Of a stretch of DNA of 64,000 nt, positions 21,718 through 33,358 are shown in pieces. Origin of the DNA: Owenia fusiformis (Eukaryota > Annelida > Polychaeta > Sabellida > Oweniidae); contig CAIIXF020000008.1 of NCBI GenBank assembly GCA_903813345.2, positions 1,309,341-1,373,340 of the forward strand, written 5' to 3'. The notes below the pieces were generated by a model, which was given only the letters and a program-made list of their open reading frames with translations, made no database searches and was not told the origin of the DNA. The stretch's first letter is position 1, and each line of letters begins with the position of its first letter. Position numbers and translations under genes: made by a program.

Positions 21718-22587
21718 CTCAAAAAAATTTTGAAACAGACTGCAGCACCAACATTATTTTTGATATGTAACACAAGTTCTACTGAAGGCTTCGAAGACCA
21801 GAATTAACATAGAGACTAGAGATGGTCTTTGTACTCAATAAGATTACCTAGAATATAATGAAATGGTCCTTCCCCTTGCTAAAATTGTACAGTCAAAGTA
21901 AATATGAAACAAATATGAAAACGAAGATACAGTAATTACATTTATTATGCACCTTGTCTAGATACTGAAATCTGATTGGTTCTAAGCTGCTGGTAATTTG
22001 GCCATATCTGGCTTTTTTAAAAACTGCCCAATATTTTTTTGAAAATGCCCAATACTATTTTTTGCAACTGACCAAAATTTTTTTCAATGTTTTTGCAACA
22101 TTCCCTACTTAAGAGTTTTATTTCTCAATAACTCGAGTTCTACAAAAAGCTAACATCAGAGACTAATGGAAAATAGAAGAAAAAAGTGTATTTAATAAAT
22201 CACAATTACCTTTATCATTCAAACATTACGCATAATTCTGCAAGAACACCTCAAATAAATGTAAATTAAATCCAGGGACAAGACAATACTATTTTGCGAG
22301 ACCGGAGTCATTCAAGTTTTTAGAAAAATCAAAAGTTATAAAAATGTAAGTACATAGTAGCACACTCAAAAGATTGAATGAGAAGGTGTAAAATATCTTG
22401 GAGAGAAGACTTTCTCAAGGCTAAGTTCTGACAATGCGGGCACCAGAACAGAATTCTTTCGCGGTATTGCAACTACTGCTAATGTGAACTGTGAAACTGC
22501 TCCATCACAGAGGAGAAAAAATGTTAACATTATTTTTTATAAATCAATATCTCATTTATACATTCAGAATTATGTTGAAAACATTTG
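21718..22587. other. Intergenic; nothing recognised
   Basis: AT-rich sequence with no coding pattern and no bounded repeat that I can see. Confidence 0.4.
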
Positions 22588-22732
22588 TTAAGGTGCCATG
22601 ATACTTAACAGGAAATGACAAAACAGGAGGTGACAAAAAATTCTGTTATCTTTGTTCAAAAAATGTCTAAAAATGCAAAAAAAATTTCACTTCCTGTTTT
22701 GTCATTTCCTGTTAAGTATCATGGCACCTTAA
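22588..22732. mobile_element. Near-perfect hairpin MITE ending in TTAA
   Basis: Arms of about 43 bases beginning TTAAGGTGCCATGATACTTA are nearly exact complements across a ~55-bp loop. TTAA at both ends is compatible with piggyBac-type mobilisation, though it may simply be part of the arms. The tight pairing suggests a young insertion. Confidence 0.8.
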
Positions 22733-22995
22733 TATTATCGTCTCATTATAATCATGTCATTAAAAAGTTTTAAAAAAATGGTGAATTTTAGAGTTTGATA
22801 CTTTGGCGCCGTTTTCAATAGCTTTTACTCCTAGTGTTATTGGACTTCAAACAGAAGTGAAGGTGACCCGCAACTAATATATTCATTGCATGGAGTAAGT
22901 TATTTTCTTTGATATAACGAAACATATGAGTTAAAAAATAAATCGTATTTGTATTCTTAGTGTCTTAATGAAAAATAGCATGCTCTGTCACAGCA

Positions 22996-23083
22996 GAAGT
23001 TAGGACATGTATAAATGTTTCTATATTTTTACATATTCTGTTTCAATATGGTCCTTTAGTTCCTTATTTTTTTAGATTCAAAG
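22996..23083 (+). repeat. AAAGTTAGG-family repeat copy
   Basis: Same order of blocks as 21636-21717: GAAGTTAGGACATGTATAAA, a T-rich block, TTTCAATATGGTCCTTTAG and TTAGATTCAAAG. Confidence 0.65.
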
Positions 23084-23296
23084 GAGTTCCAAACATTTAA
23101 AATTTTACTGTAGGGAATCAGAATGGTCATGGTCATGCCATGGTGCAACATGTTACTCACTTCGAGAGCCATGTTAGATTTTGAAACGTATGGCTCTCCA
23201 TCGGAGAAATGGACAGCTGAATAATAGTGACCTTTGAAACATGAATTAAGTTGATCCGCGGCTTACTTTTGTTTTCTAACTGTGTCATACACCATT

Positions 23297-23613
23297 ATCA
23301 TCCCTCCGTGCAAGTATTGGAGCGCTGAAGTACTTCCTATTCGATCAAGACTTGTAATTGTTAGTCAAGTGAATGTTTTCTCTGCCAAATACCTATATGG
23401 CGTTTTCTGCTCAGACATTTTCGTAAATCTCCGGAGGTTGTTTTTTTTAGTCTCAGTCCGAACCTAACTCATTCTCAAAATTCATTTCGTTCGTTGCGTA
23501 TCTCGCTCCTAGGAAACCACCATATAGGAAATGGGTCTCACTCGATGAGCAATTTACAAGTTTTGATCGAAAAGAAGTATTTCAGCGCTCCAATACTTAC
23601 ACGGATTGATGAT
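23297..23613. mobile_element. ~317-bp foldback MITE
   Basis: The arms start ATCATCCCTCCGTGCAAGTA at the left and pair with the right end (TACTTACACGGATTGATGAT). The shared core AGTATTGGAGCGCTGAA and TTCGATCAA lie about 15-50 bases in. No coding capacity. Confidence 0.8.
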
Positions 23614-24271
23614 ACTGTTAGAGACCAAAAGTAACCCCAGATCTCATTACCTATGTTTTAAATGTCATTATTAATCAGCTGTCCAAGTGCGCCGTGGGAA
23701 AGCTATTATATCAAAATCAACATAGCTTTCGAAGGAAGTAAGCCACATGATGATCAGTCCAAATTTGATTTAGCTTTCCTGGATACTTTTTAGTGTTTTT
23801 ATGACTAGTGCAAAGAAATGAAAGAAAGATAATATTAAATCCATGAGATGATCATATGACAAATATATTTAATGTAATACTTACTACACAATAACCATTT
23901 TATGGGAAAAAATATAAAATATTCACATTTGTGAAAGTTATCTACGGACTGAATATTTTCTTAATTGTTTTAATTGAAATAGCCACTGTATCAGTTAGAT
24001 TTAACATATATAAATTACACTTTAATATAAATGATTCAATGTTAGTATAAGTGATTTTTATTATCGATATTTAATAAATAAAAAATAATTCAGTCCTGGA
24101 TTTTTCGTACGGAAATTACCGAAGTTTCAGCGGAAAGTACCGATGTACGTTTTTGCTTTGCCACGTTAGCATTGACAGGAAAATATTATCAACATTACTA
24201 CGTGGATTTATCAATATATTGCACTTCAGTTGAAGATCAACAAACGGGAGAGAATTCCTTAGATATTCAAG

Positions 24272-27200
24272 ATGGATTTGGTCCATTTTCTCTTCCTGAT
24301 ATTCACTATTGGTTTAGTGAGTGTAGATTCTTTGATGTTCCATCTTCCACCAAATCAGAAAAAATGTTTGAAAGAAGAAATTCATAAAGATGTTCTTGTG
24401 ACTGGGGACTATACACTAACAGAGGCACCAGGCCAGAACACAAATCTTCTTGTAAGTATGCTAAATAGTCCAGATTTTAACTATGTATTGTTTTTGATTC
24501 CTTACAAATGTTTCAAACAATAACAATCTGTTGTGATATCGATGAATTGTCAGGGTTTGTGCAAAAAAACAGGTGTCTGGGTAACTAACATTCCTAGCAG
24601 GGTTGGGAATTTTATTTTATGCCCTAAAACGCGCCAAAGAACAATCCAAGCAACCAACCCAACTGACCTCCAACTCAATGTACTTGTCCCGTGCCAGGAC
24701 TGTAAAGTCCTGAGAACATCTCAATCTTTTGCCTGTACGATTACAACATGGGAGAATTTTCTACGCTTCTTACACTGAATATATCTAGCAGGGGTTTCAA
24801 TAAGCACAGGCGGATGGCGAAAACACCTGTTCAAATCTCAATTACGCCTGTTCAAATATGTAGAAATAAAATTCACTGTTACTTACCTTACCCTAAATTA
24901 TTTTAGTGAAATAAGTTTCAGCCTGTTGAAATTGCCAAAAAGCCTGTTGAAAAAATATTTATTGGAACCCCTGTACTTCAATAGATTCCTTGGTATTTTA
25001 GCATTCTTTTCGTGTAGTTGAATCTACAATTATCTGGGTTTGTCAGCAGAACGAAGAAATCTTTTACTTATTTTAACCGTCAAATTCCTCCATTTATTGG
25101 TACTTCCGGGCCAGTCAAACGGAGAATCCCCTTTTAAATCCAACCACCATCTTGAAAAGTGATGGAATCTCTCTCGATGAAAAAGAAAAATGTTCCCGTT
25201 CTGCCGATATACCCAGACAATTATGGATTCAACTACACGAAAAGAATGCTAAAATACCCAAGAATCTATTGAAGTAGGTATCTTAAGTGTAAGGGGCGTA
25301 GATAATTCTCCCAAGTTGTAATTGTACAGACAAAATATTGCGCTTGGTCCAGGACTATAGTCCTGGCATGGGATAACAATGTACCAGCCATCCAACCAAT
25401 CAACCAAGCAATGTACTAATGTACTATCAATAAACCATCAAAACAAACAATCATCGATATCATGTCAATCAGTCAGGCAATAAATCAAGCAACTAACGCC
25501 ATGCATCTTACATTAATTGACAGATAATAAACGGCAATTAACATTTCATACATGTGCGTAATTCTTCCAGATTTGTTTATCTATTAGAAATCACCATTGT
25601 AAAAAAGAACCATAGATATCCCACCTATCACTCAATTGCTATAAATCAAGCAACTAATGTTGTATGTCGTACGACGTACATTGTATTTTAATTGACAGAT
25701 AAAACTTTAAAAGTGCTTAGAATGGTGAAAGTGAAAATAGCTACAAATATTTTTAAAACTTAGTAGATCTAACCTTATAAACGTATCAGTATTAAATCAG
25801 CAAAATTCTTTTTGCTGTGGGGTCCATTGGACTCACTTTTTGATAATGCTAAATAAAGAAAACACTGAAACGGCTAAGCCAAGACGCCTAGACAAACTGG
25901 ATTTGTATTATAATCTTAAGACATCTAAACTCTAAGACATTTTATTTAAGGGCTCTTAGGAGATTTGATCAGCCAGAACTTTTCTACTTAAGGCTCAAAT
26001 TGTCAGAGTCAAAGGTTGAACTTTGCTGTCGAAAATATTGTCAATAGTCGAACTCACAACTTAAAATACTTAGTATTATAGTATTAAAATAATAATTAGT
26101 ATAATAAATGATTAAAATAATTAGTATATATATCTTAGTCTAGGAGTATAACTATTTCATTTATGAACGTATAATAATATGCAGGGTGGTGGTATGTTTA
26201 GGAAATAGTTTGAGAAGCAATTTTGTGAATACAGTAACTCAAGCTAAACGTGTGTATTAATAAATGAAACAATATCCTAGATGCGAGTAGAAATAGTCTT
26301 GATTTACGTCATTAATTCACAATTCAGTGAAACTGATGTCATATTTGGAATCTACATGTAAAACTACTTCTAGAAATGTGGTTTTACAAAGAGTCTATCA
26401 ACTATTAAATTTTTTTTTTGAAAATGTGACTTCTAGGTCGGGGGGATTCCCCATAGACCCCATATTGTAAAACCACAAAAAGTGAAATTTCTTTTCTTGT
26501 GTTGGGCAGATAATATTTTCTCTTACTGGACATATTGTAATTTGTATATCTATCACATACATGAGGGTAATATGAAAAGTGAACCACTAAAACTGATGAA
26601 TATTCAAGGTTAAAGAAATTTTGTAATACCCTGCCATGTTATTTCCCCCGAATCAGCCACCTGGTGGCGAAACTGGTAACTACCTACTCGCATCTGAGTA
26701 ATTAGTATACATTCAAGTAATACCATTTAAGAGATGATCTGTACTGTGTTTCCAGGTGACAGACTCCAAGGGACATACATTGTACCATAAAGACAGTGCT
26801 GAGAAAGGAAAATTTGCTTTCACCACTGAGGAATATGATATGTTTGAAATATGCTTCGAGACAAAGCTTCCACAAGGTATGTAAATATTAAATATCATAA
26901 GAAGTTGGTGTCCACATTGGCTTTCAATAGAAAGCTCATGGTGTCACTGTCTGAAACAAGTTGTTACATATTTGTAATCAATTGCAATGTGTTACTAGGT
27001 TGTTACATATTTGTAATCAATTGCAATGTGTTATTAGGTTGTTACATATTTGTAATCAATTGCAATGTGTTACTAGGTTGTTACATATTTGTAATCAATT
27101 GCAATGTGTTACTAGGTTGTTACATATTTGTAATCAATTGCAATGTGTTATTAGGTTGTTACATATTTGTAATCAATTGCAATGTGTTACTAGGTTGTTA

Positions 27201-30048
27201 CATATTTGTAATCAATTGCAATGTGTTACTAGGTTGTTACATATTTGTAATCAATTGCAATGTGTTACTAGGTTGTGACATCTAATGTCCTGTTAATGTA
27301 CAAACTTGATGCATTTGAAGCAAAATAAATGTATCTTCCTACCAATAAATATATGAGGGTTATTAAATGGGAGGTTTTGGATACAGGGTATATCCTGAGG
27401 GAAATACAATATATACATTTTAGTATGGCTGTATTTCCTGAGGGTTATACCCTGTATTCAAAACCAAGCATTAAATAAATCTAGTATATCCCCGTACGTT
27501 ATTTACCTATAACACCTTTGTTTCCAATGCAACAAGTTTCAAGAGATTTATATTATTATAGACTCATTATCCTTAGTTTTGAACACCCACTAGAAAATAA
27601 TGATTTCAAAGTTTGAATCACTTCTGCACATCAATCAAACCTAAAAAATAAGCAATCAAAGGACCATAGTAAAAACACATTCATAATTTGTTATTAAACT
27701 TCTATATTTCATAGTAATTATTTTTATGTGCAATAAACTAGTGTTGTCGTGATGTGCCATAATTGTACATCGATGCATTGGCAATTTTCAGTAGTAAACA
27801 TCGATGCACATCGCGATGTACATCGAGAAAAAGTCCGAGAAAAGTGCACTGAAATACCGAACGCTAGTGCACTAAAATACCGAACGCTAGTGCACTAAAA
27901 TACCGAACATCCGGTACATCCGGGAACTTCTAGTAACGGTGAAATGAAAGTAAAGTAATTTTTTTAGATTAATGGTTCATTTCGACTAGCTAAAACAGTT
28001 TTAAAGCCAAAGAATATCAGAAAACATTGGAAAATGAAATAAGACATGAGAAAGGTAAGCGATTTGCATCAAAATAAGATAAAAGGGTGATTTTTAGCAA
28101 TTTTTTTTTTAAAAACATCGATGTTTTGTTTCAGACATCGATGCATCGCCAGAATCAGCTTTGGCGATGTATATCGCGATGTATCGATTAATCGCGACAA
28201 CACTACAATAAACCCGTGGCCTCTTATAAGTGGTGCAAGTCGCTGAGAAAACTAGAGTTGACTTGAATATGTCTTTTATTGCTGTTAAAATTATTGATGA
28301 AAATTGCGTGAATTCACTTCAAAAACAGTCTATTGTCCTTTATTTCACACTAAGACTTAGCTTAGATCAAATTGTTGCTGTATTCTTAAAAAACACTGTT
28401 TCTCCTTAATTAGTGCTACACTTGCGTCATATTTTTAATTCCCCCCTGCTAACATCTAAAATTCATTATAAGGCCCGCTATAGCGACTAAAAACGGAATG
28501 TAGCATTGCGATTATGAACCCTGAAGTCAACACAATTATATGAGGCCCTCAATGCGCCTCTATTTTCTGCACCACTACCTGTTATACTGTAGGGAGCCAA
28601 TTTATTTTATTTTGTAAATAAAAAGTCAAAGAAGCATCAAAATACAAGAGGCCACTCATTTTACAAGCCAAACCTCAACTAATCCGAGAAACATTAACAT
28701 TTTGTATTTGAAGCATGAGTGAATCTGTCCATATAAAAATTCCCAAAATATGTATTATATAATCATGAAGTTGCATGTTATGAAATTTGAAAAATACATT
28801 GACTGTGTATATTTCCAGGTATGCAAGGGGCAGCTAGAGAAGTTTTCCTGAATGTAAAACATGGTATTGAAGCAAAAAGCTATGAAGATGTAAGTTTCTT
28901 TAATCAAAATGAGAAAACATTTTTTGAAAAAGGCTCTCGCCGGGCAGGTGGAATTGAACCACTCTGACGCTAGTCAGCTACAGGTTTGAAGCCTGCACCC
29001 CAGACCACTGAGGCTCAGCTCGGCAGCTATAGTAGTCAGTGACAGGGTTTATATAGTATCTTATTTAATTGAATCAAAAAATCGGTGTTTGTTAAATATT
29101 GAGATTATTTTTGTTGCAGGTTTCCTGAAGTTCTTATCCAATATATTTGTTTTATTTAACATCGGTGAAATAGAGCAGTATTTTGTGGATATTTTGCAAT
29201 TTACCTTTTAATTTTTTACTAATTTAAGTTATTTTTATGATAATGAAATGTATATTTTTATGAGCATTTATTGAATTGGTTTCAGCTGTTGTCTTTATAC
29301 TGCTGATGCAGGTTCAAAGTCCAACTGTATTATAGACTGATAAAGATAAATCATTAACATGTGCTAGTCATCTTCAGAAAATCAATAGCATTGTCTGAAT
29401 GTTGCAGACATGTCTTACATTATATTAAATTGCTGTATTTGCTCACTTTTAGATTGCCAAGGCAGAAAAACTTAAGCCACTAGAGGTTGAACTTAGACGT
29501 CTTGAAGATCTATCAGAATCAATTGTAAATGACTTTGCCTACATGAGAGCAAGAGAAGAGGAGATGAGAGATACAAATGGTTTGTACAAATTTTATGGTT
29601 TAAAAAATTATTCCCAAAGTATGTCATTATAGTTTCATTATTAATATTTTATTTAGTAGTATTTGTGTATTCTCAGTTAGACCTATATTCAGTTAAAATC
29701 CTGATTTCATGTATCAATGATATGAACATTGATCCCCATGTTTTTATATAGTGATTCCTATGAACTCATTGGTCGTTAATGCAACCAGTGTAATCAATTT
29801 TTACCACAAACCTTCTATGTCAATTTGATACGTGATGTTTGTCAAATTGAATTGTTTCAGTTTACTGATGTCATTAGAGTTGAATTCTAGTAACTCAAAA
29901 TGTAATAATGTTCTCCTGTGTTTCAGAATCCACACACTCCAGGGTGCTATACTTCAGTGTATTCAGCATGCTGTGCCTTCTCGGTCTAGCCACATGGCAG
30001 GTTCTCTATCTACGTAGGTTCTTCAAATCCAAGAAACTCATTGAGTAA
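24272..30048 (+). CDS. TMED10: TMED10, p24-delta cargo receptor
   Basis: Five exons (24272-24451, 26756-26876, 28819-28889, 29453-29579, 29927-30048) join in frame with GT/AG borders to encode 206 residues; the human protein has 219. TMED10 cycles between ER and Golgi as a type I membrane cargo receptor. Residues 1-21 form a signal peptide ([18 protein letters not shown]). A lumenal GOLD domain follows ([27 protein letters not shown]-like FEICFET), then a coiled coil ([19 protein letters not shown]) and one membrane segment near 172-194. The tail FFKSKKLIE matches vertebrate TMED10 and carries the FF and dilysine coat-binding signals. The ATG at 24272 gives the only frame with a signal peptide. 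Introns hold nested transposons, a minisatellite and an antisense tRNA-Sec. Confidence 0.95.
24553..24625 (+). mobile_element. Left-end fragment related to the 900-bp Mutator-like element
   Basis: GGGTTTGTGCAAAAAAACAG, then CTGGGTAACTAACATTCCTAG and CAGGGTT, match positions 1006-1060 in order. No right end was found nearby. Confidence 0.65.
24680..25384. mobile_element. Foldback element with ~200-bp arms, split by a nested MITE
   Basis: The left arm (about 24680-24787 plus 24974-25070) is the inverted copy of the right arm (about 25190-25384). Matching blocks are GTCCCGTGCCAGGAC, TACAACATGGGAGAATT, CTTCAATAGATTC, TTTTAGCATTCTTTTCGTGT, AGTTGAATC and TCTGGGT. About 120 bp separate the arms. 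The left arm alone holds a 186-bp insertion. It lies in TMED10 intron 1. Confidence 0.85.
24788..24973. mobile_element. 186-bp MITE nested in the foldback arm, TA target duplication
   Basis: Ends CAGGGGTTTCAATAA and TTATTGGAACCCCTG are inverted copies. Comparing with the uninterrupted right arm (CCTACTTCAATAG in complement) shows that the insertion duplicated TA (24786-24787 and 24974-24975). The internal sequence repeats CCTGTTCAAAT and GCCTGTTGAAA in both orientations. Confidence 0.85.
25385..26340. other. TMED10 intron 1 interior
   Basis: AT-rich, with simple CCAACCAATCAACCAAGCA-type repeats near 25390-25500. No gene or bounded element is seen. Confidence 0.4.
26350..26700. repeat. Dispersed repeat shared with 5170-5480
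   Basis: CTACTTCTAGAAATG, GTGACTTCTAGGTCGGG, CACCTGGTGGCGAAACT and AACTACCTACTCGCATCTG occur in the same order as in the earlier copy. Class unknown. Confidence 0.55.
26958..27283 (+). repeat. 39-bp minisatellite, eight copies, in TMED10 intron 2
   Basis: The unit TTGTTACATATTTGTAATCA plus 19 further bases repeats eight times almost perfectly. One position alternates C/T in the order C,T,C,C,T,C,C,C, showing that 117-bp three-unit blocks were duplicated. The period is a multiple of three, so two frames stay open; this is not a gene. Confidence 0.95.
27361..27475. mobile_element. Short foldback element
   Basis: The arms pair TTTTGGATACAGGGTATA with its near complement at 27448-27466, with CCTGAGGG near the loop on each side. 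About 115 bp; non-coding. Confidence 0.65.
27739..28205. mobile_element. 467-bp hAT-type MITE with 8-bp target duplication
   Basis: The ends TAGTGTTGTCG and CGACAACACTA are exact inverted copies, flanked by perfect 8-bp repeats CAATAAAC (27731-27738 and 28206-28213), the hAT signature. Subterminal ACATCGATG and ATCGCGAT motifs recur on both sides. A 24-bp unit (AGTGCACTAAAATACCGAAC) is repeated three times inside. Non-coding; in TMED10 intron 2. Confidence 0.92.
28206..28818. other. TMED10 intron 2, 3' part
   Basis: No gene or bounded element seen; ordinary AT-rich intron up to the TTTCCAG acceptor. Confidence 0.4.
28927..28931 (-). terminator. Pol III T5 terminator of tRNA-Sec
   Basis: The minus strand reads TTTTT seven bases after the discriminator base, the usual RNA polymerase III stop. 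Confidence 0.7.
28938..29024 (-). tRNA. tRNA-Sec (anticodon TCA)
   Basis: The minus strand gives an 87-base selenocysteine tRNA. The D-region CCTCAGTGGTCTGGGG, the anticodon arm CAGGCTTCAAACCTG with TCA, a long variable arm CTGAC-TAGC-GTCAG, and the T arm GTGGTTCAATTCCAC match animal tRNA-Sec closely. It reads UGA recoding sites for selenoproteins. The acceptor pairs 9 bp except A5 facing C and the family's usual U-U. The variable-arm stem differs from human by a compensatory pair change (A-U for U-A), which supports function. An upstream TATA and a downstream T5 run are present. It is antisense inside TMED10 intron 3, only 49 bases past exon 3. Confidence 0.93.
29048..29055 (-). promoter_or_regulatory. 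TATA element of tRNA-Sec
   Basis: TATATAAA on the minus strand lies 24-31 bases before the tRNA 5' end. Animal tRNA-Sec genes are known to use an external TATA and PSE rather than only internal boxes. I could not identify a PSE by eye. Confidence 0.65.
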
Positions 30049-31800
30049 TCGTTAGGCTTATTGAGTATATCATCATCTCATCGAGTAACTCATCTCGTCT
30101 TTTTGGATTCATCATCACTACACAGCATCATCACCATGGCAACAGTATCCTCAAAACTGCAGAAGTTGTATTTCATGACTGATAACATTGATCGGCATGG
30201 CAACAAAACAATGGGTATCCATGGAAATTCTCTTATCACCATGTGACACACATAACAGCCTAACAATGATCTATCTACAGGGATGTTCATCTTTATTTCA
30301 AAAAAAATGTATTGTAAAAATACTTGAGAATGGATTACATTTTTGTATAAGTAAATAGGCCCCTGTGAGATGAGTTTGAATTTTGTCAACAAAATGTTAT
30401 TCATTTTCTCAATTATTCCATGGACATTTGAAAATATTATCTGATGTCATTATCGACAACAATTGACATCACAAGAATTTCAATCCATTCCAGAAAGATT
30501 ACTCTATTCTGGATCCTTCAGTTCTAGTGGGATTTATTATTTTCAAAATTATTTATTTCAATCATGAAACTAAAAAGCTCTGTCAAGGAATCAATGCCCC
30601 GATTCTTTTAAAAGTCCAAGTTGATCGAATAATCCTTGGTTTGGGAAACTCAAGTCTATTCCTTGACACAGCTTTTTAAACACAAAAAATATTGTATCAT
30701 CAGTAAATATGTTTAAAATGTATTATATCTAAATGATATTTTATAAAAAAAAAATAAGAATGGGCTTGTAGTTTAATGCCTGTTACCAAAAATATGTATA
30801 TGTTGATTGAGGGATGTAAATGATTGTTACATTTAAAACCTTTCAATATAAAATGGAATCTACAATGTGCATGAAGATCGTATTTTCAGGTTCTATTTTA
30901 TGTTGAAAGTAACCATGATCAGCTGTGACATGTATGTATTATCAGTATAAAGGAAGGCTAAATGTTGTCAAAAGCTTTTGCATTATCAAAGTTTTATTTT
31001 GCATTTTTGCTCATTGTACATAACTCATGTTTCTGGTATATCTAAGTCTTTTTGCTTTCTATAGTCTGAACTGATCCACTGTTTGATTTTTGCAATCTCT
31101 GCAATTCTAATTATTTCATTTACGATTCTGTATGTTCATTCTCTTCAAGTTCATGATTTTGTTCTTCTGGTATCTGAATGTACGAAGCTACTATTGTAAA
31201 AATGGTGCATTCTTTTGTGTTAAACCCTTTATGTACATCTTGATTGTTACCTCATTTTTATAACGCATATCATTGAATAATAATTTCTAGGTGGTAGGTT
31301 AAAAATGTATGTGGGCAACTTGTGATTTTGAATCAAACATAAGATAACCTGATAATAATGGAGGAATAATTTTGGAAGACAGTCTGCAAAGGTTCTCTTC
31401 TTTTTGCTGAATTTCCACTCCCTTTTAAGTAAAACTACATCAAAATTTATCATATCATCATGTATTCTTGTAAGGCGGTGGTTAATAATATCAGTTCTAC
31501 ATTTTTCCTTAAATTGTAAAAAAAGAATTATGTTGCCAAGTTTCCATGTATTCTTGAAGTATATTTTAACAGACTCAAGGAGGCAATGTGTATCATCTGT
31601 CATTACCATGGTTACTGTAATGTTACAATCCTGTAGGGTAATACCAGATAAATCAGGATTTTGGTATCATAGCAATTTGTATAAATATCACAGGCACTTA
31701 ATATTAGATACCTTCATTACATATAAACATAAACACAGTGTGCCTGCGTTTGTATAAGTTGTAAATATGAATAAATGAAGATTTAAAAATATTAAATGAA
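30049..31800 (+). other. TMED10 3' untranslated region and flank
   Basis: Several candidate AATAAA signals, including one near 31770. A short inverted pair (AAAAGCTCTGTCAAGGAAT near 30572 and its near complement at 30657-30677) lies here. Small frames show no protein pattern. Confidence 0.4.
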
Positions 31801-32517
31801 ATCGTTTGTTGATCTGTTGTAAAACCAGCGGCCTCGAAATTAAAGTAAGATAAGGACCAGCTAAAATATTTAAAATGATGAGACGGAGTATTTAAAGGCC
31901 CACTATACTTAATTTAGAAAAAAATAATCATTGAAACATATTACTCCCACACTCACTCAAATATGACACAAAGCTTGATTTGCCTTAATATTGGACCAAG
32001 AAAAAATAACTCCCATAGAAAACACCATTTGAAGTTCAGAGATCATAAGTAGTGCATGCACATGTTGCAAAGTGCAAATATAAGTAAGTACCTTCTATGT
32101 CACTGACCAACAGTCTCATCAATTAAGGTACACCTAAGAGCCCCATGAAAAGTTAAAGGTGTGTAATTTTCTCATAAAGGGAAGAGGATTGAGTTGTTAG
32201 TGTTTTTGACAGGACTTTCTACATGAAGGCATTAACAGTCATTTACTTAAAACATAAGAAATTAATAACACTGAAATAATATGTCTTGAATATACAGTTA
32301 CTACTTTGCTTTTATTTCTGTCTGTTGCTATGGGAACATTGAATATAGTGGGCGGTATCCAAATATCAACAGCTGTGGAATAACAATTTTAATTAAACTG
32401 CAGAAGGGGTAAACTGTAAAGTAAGAAATGAATAAAATATTGCACTAAAAAATGAAAACATAAAGTATGTCTTTCCACAACTGTTGACTTATACCACTTT
32501 CAATACATTTGTTCATA

Positions 32518-32650
32518 TGGTAAAACCTGTCTAATCTGAATGCCTCTGAGCACTGGCCAAAAGTGTTTTAATAACATGTCAGTCAATGGGAAATTTGGAT
32601 CTGAGAAAAAGTGCTCACATTGAGAGGTGTTCAGATTAGAGAGGTGGTAG
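32518..32650. mobile_element. MITE-like inverted repeat (GGTAAAACCTGTCT family)
   Basis: Left GGTAAAACCTGTCTAATCTG pairs imperfectly with right CAGATTAGAGAGGTGGTAG. A related copy is at 34367-34517. Confidence 0.55.
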
Positions 32651-32895
32651 AATATACAGGATTCACTGCATTTTCTTAATCTAAAGATTGTTTGTCTGGT
32701 ACATTTCAATCTACCACCGCACAACTCATAATAACAATACTGATCATTCAATGACAGCTTTACAGTTGGTTTAGAGGTTTCCACTTGACATTACCCTGTA
32801 AAACATGTCAATGGGCATATGAAGTAGACGAGGCAAATGCTTCTCTAAAATTTACAGAAATACAACTTGGAAATAAAGTACCAGGTGGTAATATA

Positions 32896-33247
32896 CTGTA
32901 AATTGCTTTAATTTGGTGTTATTAATTTGGCGGGTTGGTCAAATTTTGATATTTTGGCTGTTATTTAATTTCGTGGATTGACCTATAAGTATATTATGGA
33001 TATTGGAGGGCTAGCTAGGAAATCATGTGGCCAGGTTACTCCTAGGTGACACAGGGAGGTTTTACCTTCATATATGAGTTAAAATGTAAAAAATGGGGCT
33101 ACAAATAAAATATTGAAAAAATTCTCAATGAGACCTAAGGTTCAGGCGATTTTTTCAAAAAATTGGCGGAGACTTAATTTGGCAGTTTTTATCAATCTCC
33201 CAAAATCAGCCAAATTAAAATGGCTGTCAAATAAAAGCAATTTACAG
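32896..33247. mobile_element. TA-inserting MITE, ATTTGG family, copy 1
   Basis: Ends CTGTAAATTGCTTTAATTTG and a CAATTTACAG right end, flanked by TA. Internal AATTTGGC motifs occur on both arms. The same family is in MEMO1 introns (42631-43342, 43854-44223). Confidence 0.85.
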
Positions 33248-33358
33248 TACCTCATTTGCCTCACCTATTGAATCATGCCTTGCCTAATTTCAGAATCTGG
33301 CTAGGCCCCAGGTTTCTAAAATGAATGCTATGGGAGATACATGTTCCATATTTTTTAC

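Noticed and set aside
26851-27285. Long frames with repeated [13 protein letters not shown]-type peptide
   Set aside because: Produced by a 39-bp intronic minisatellite whose period is divisible by three; no start or splice context.
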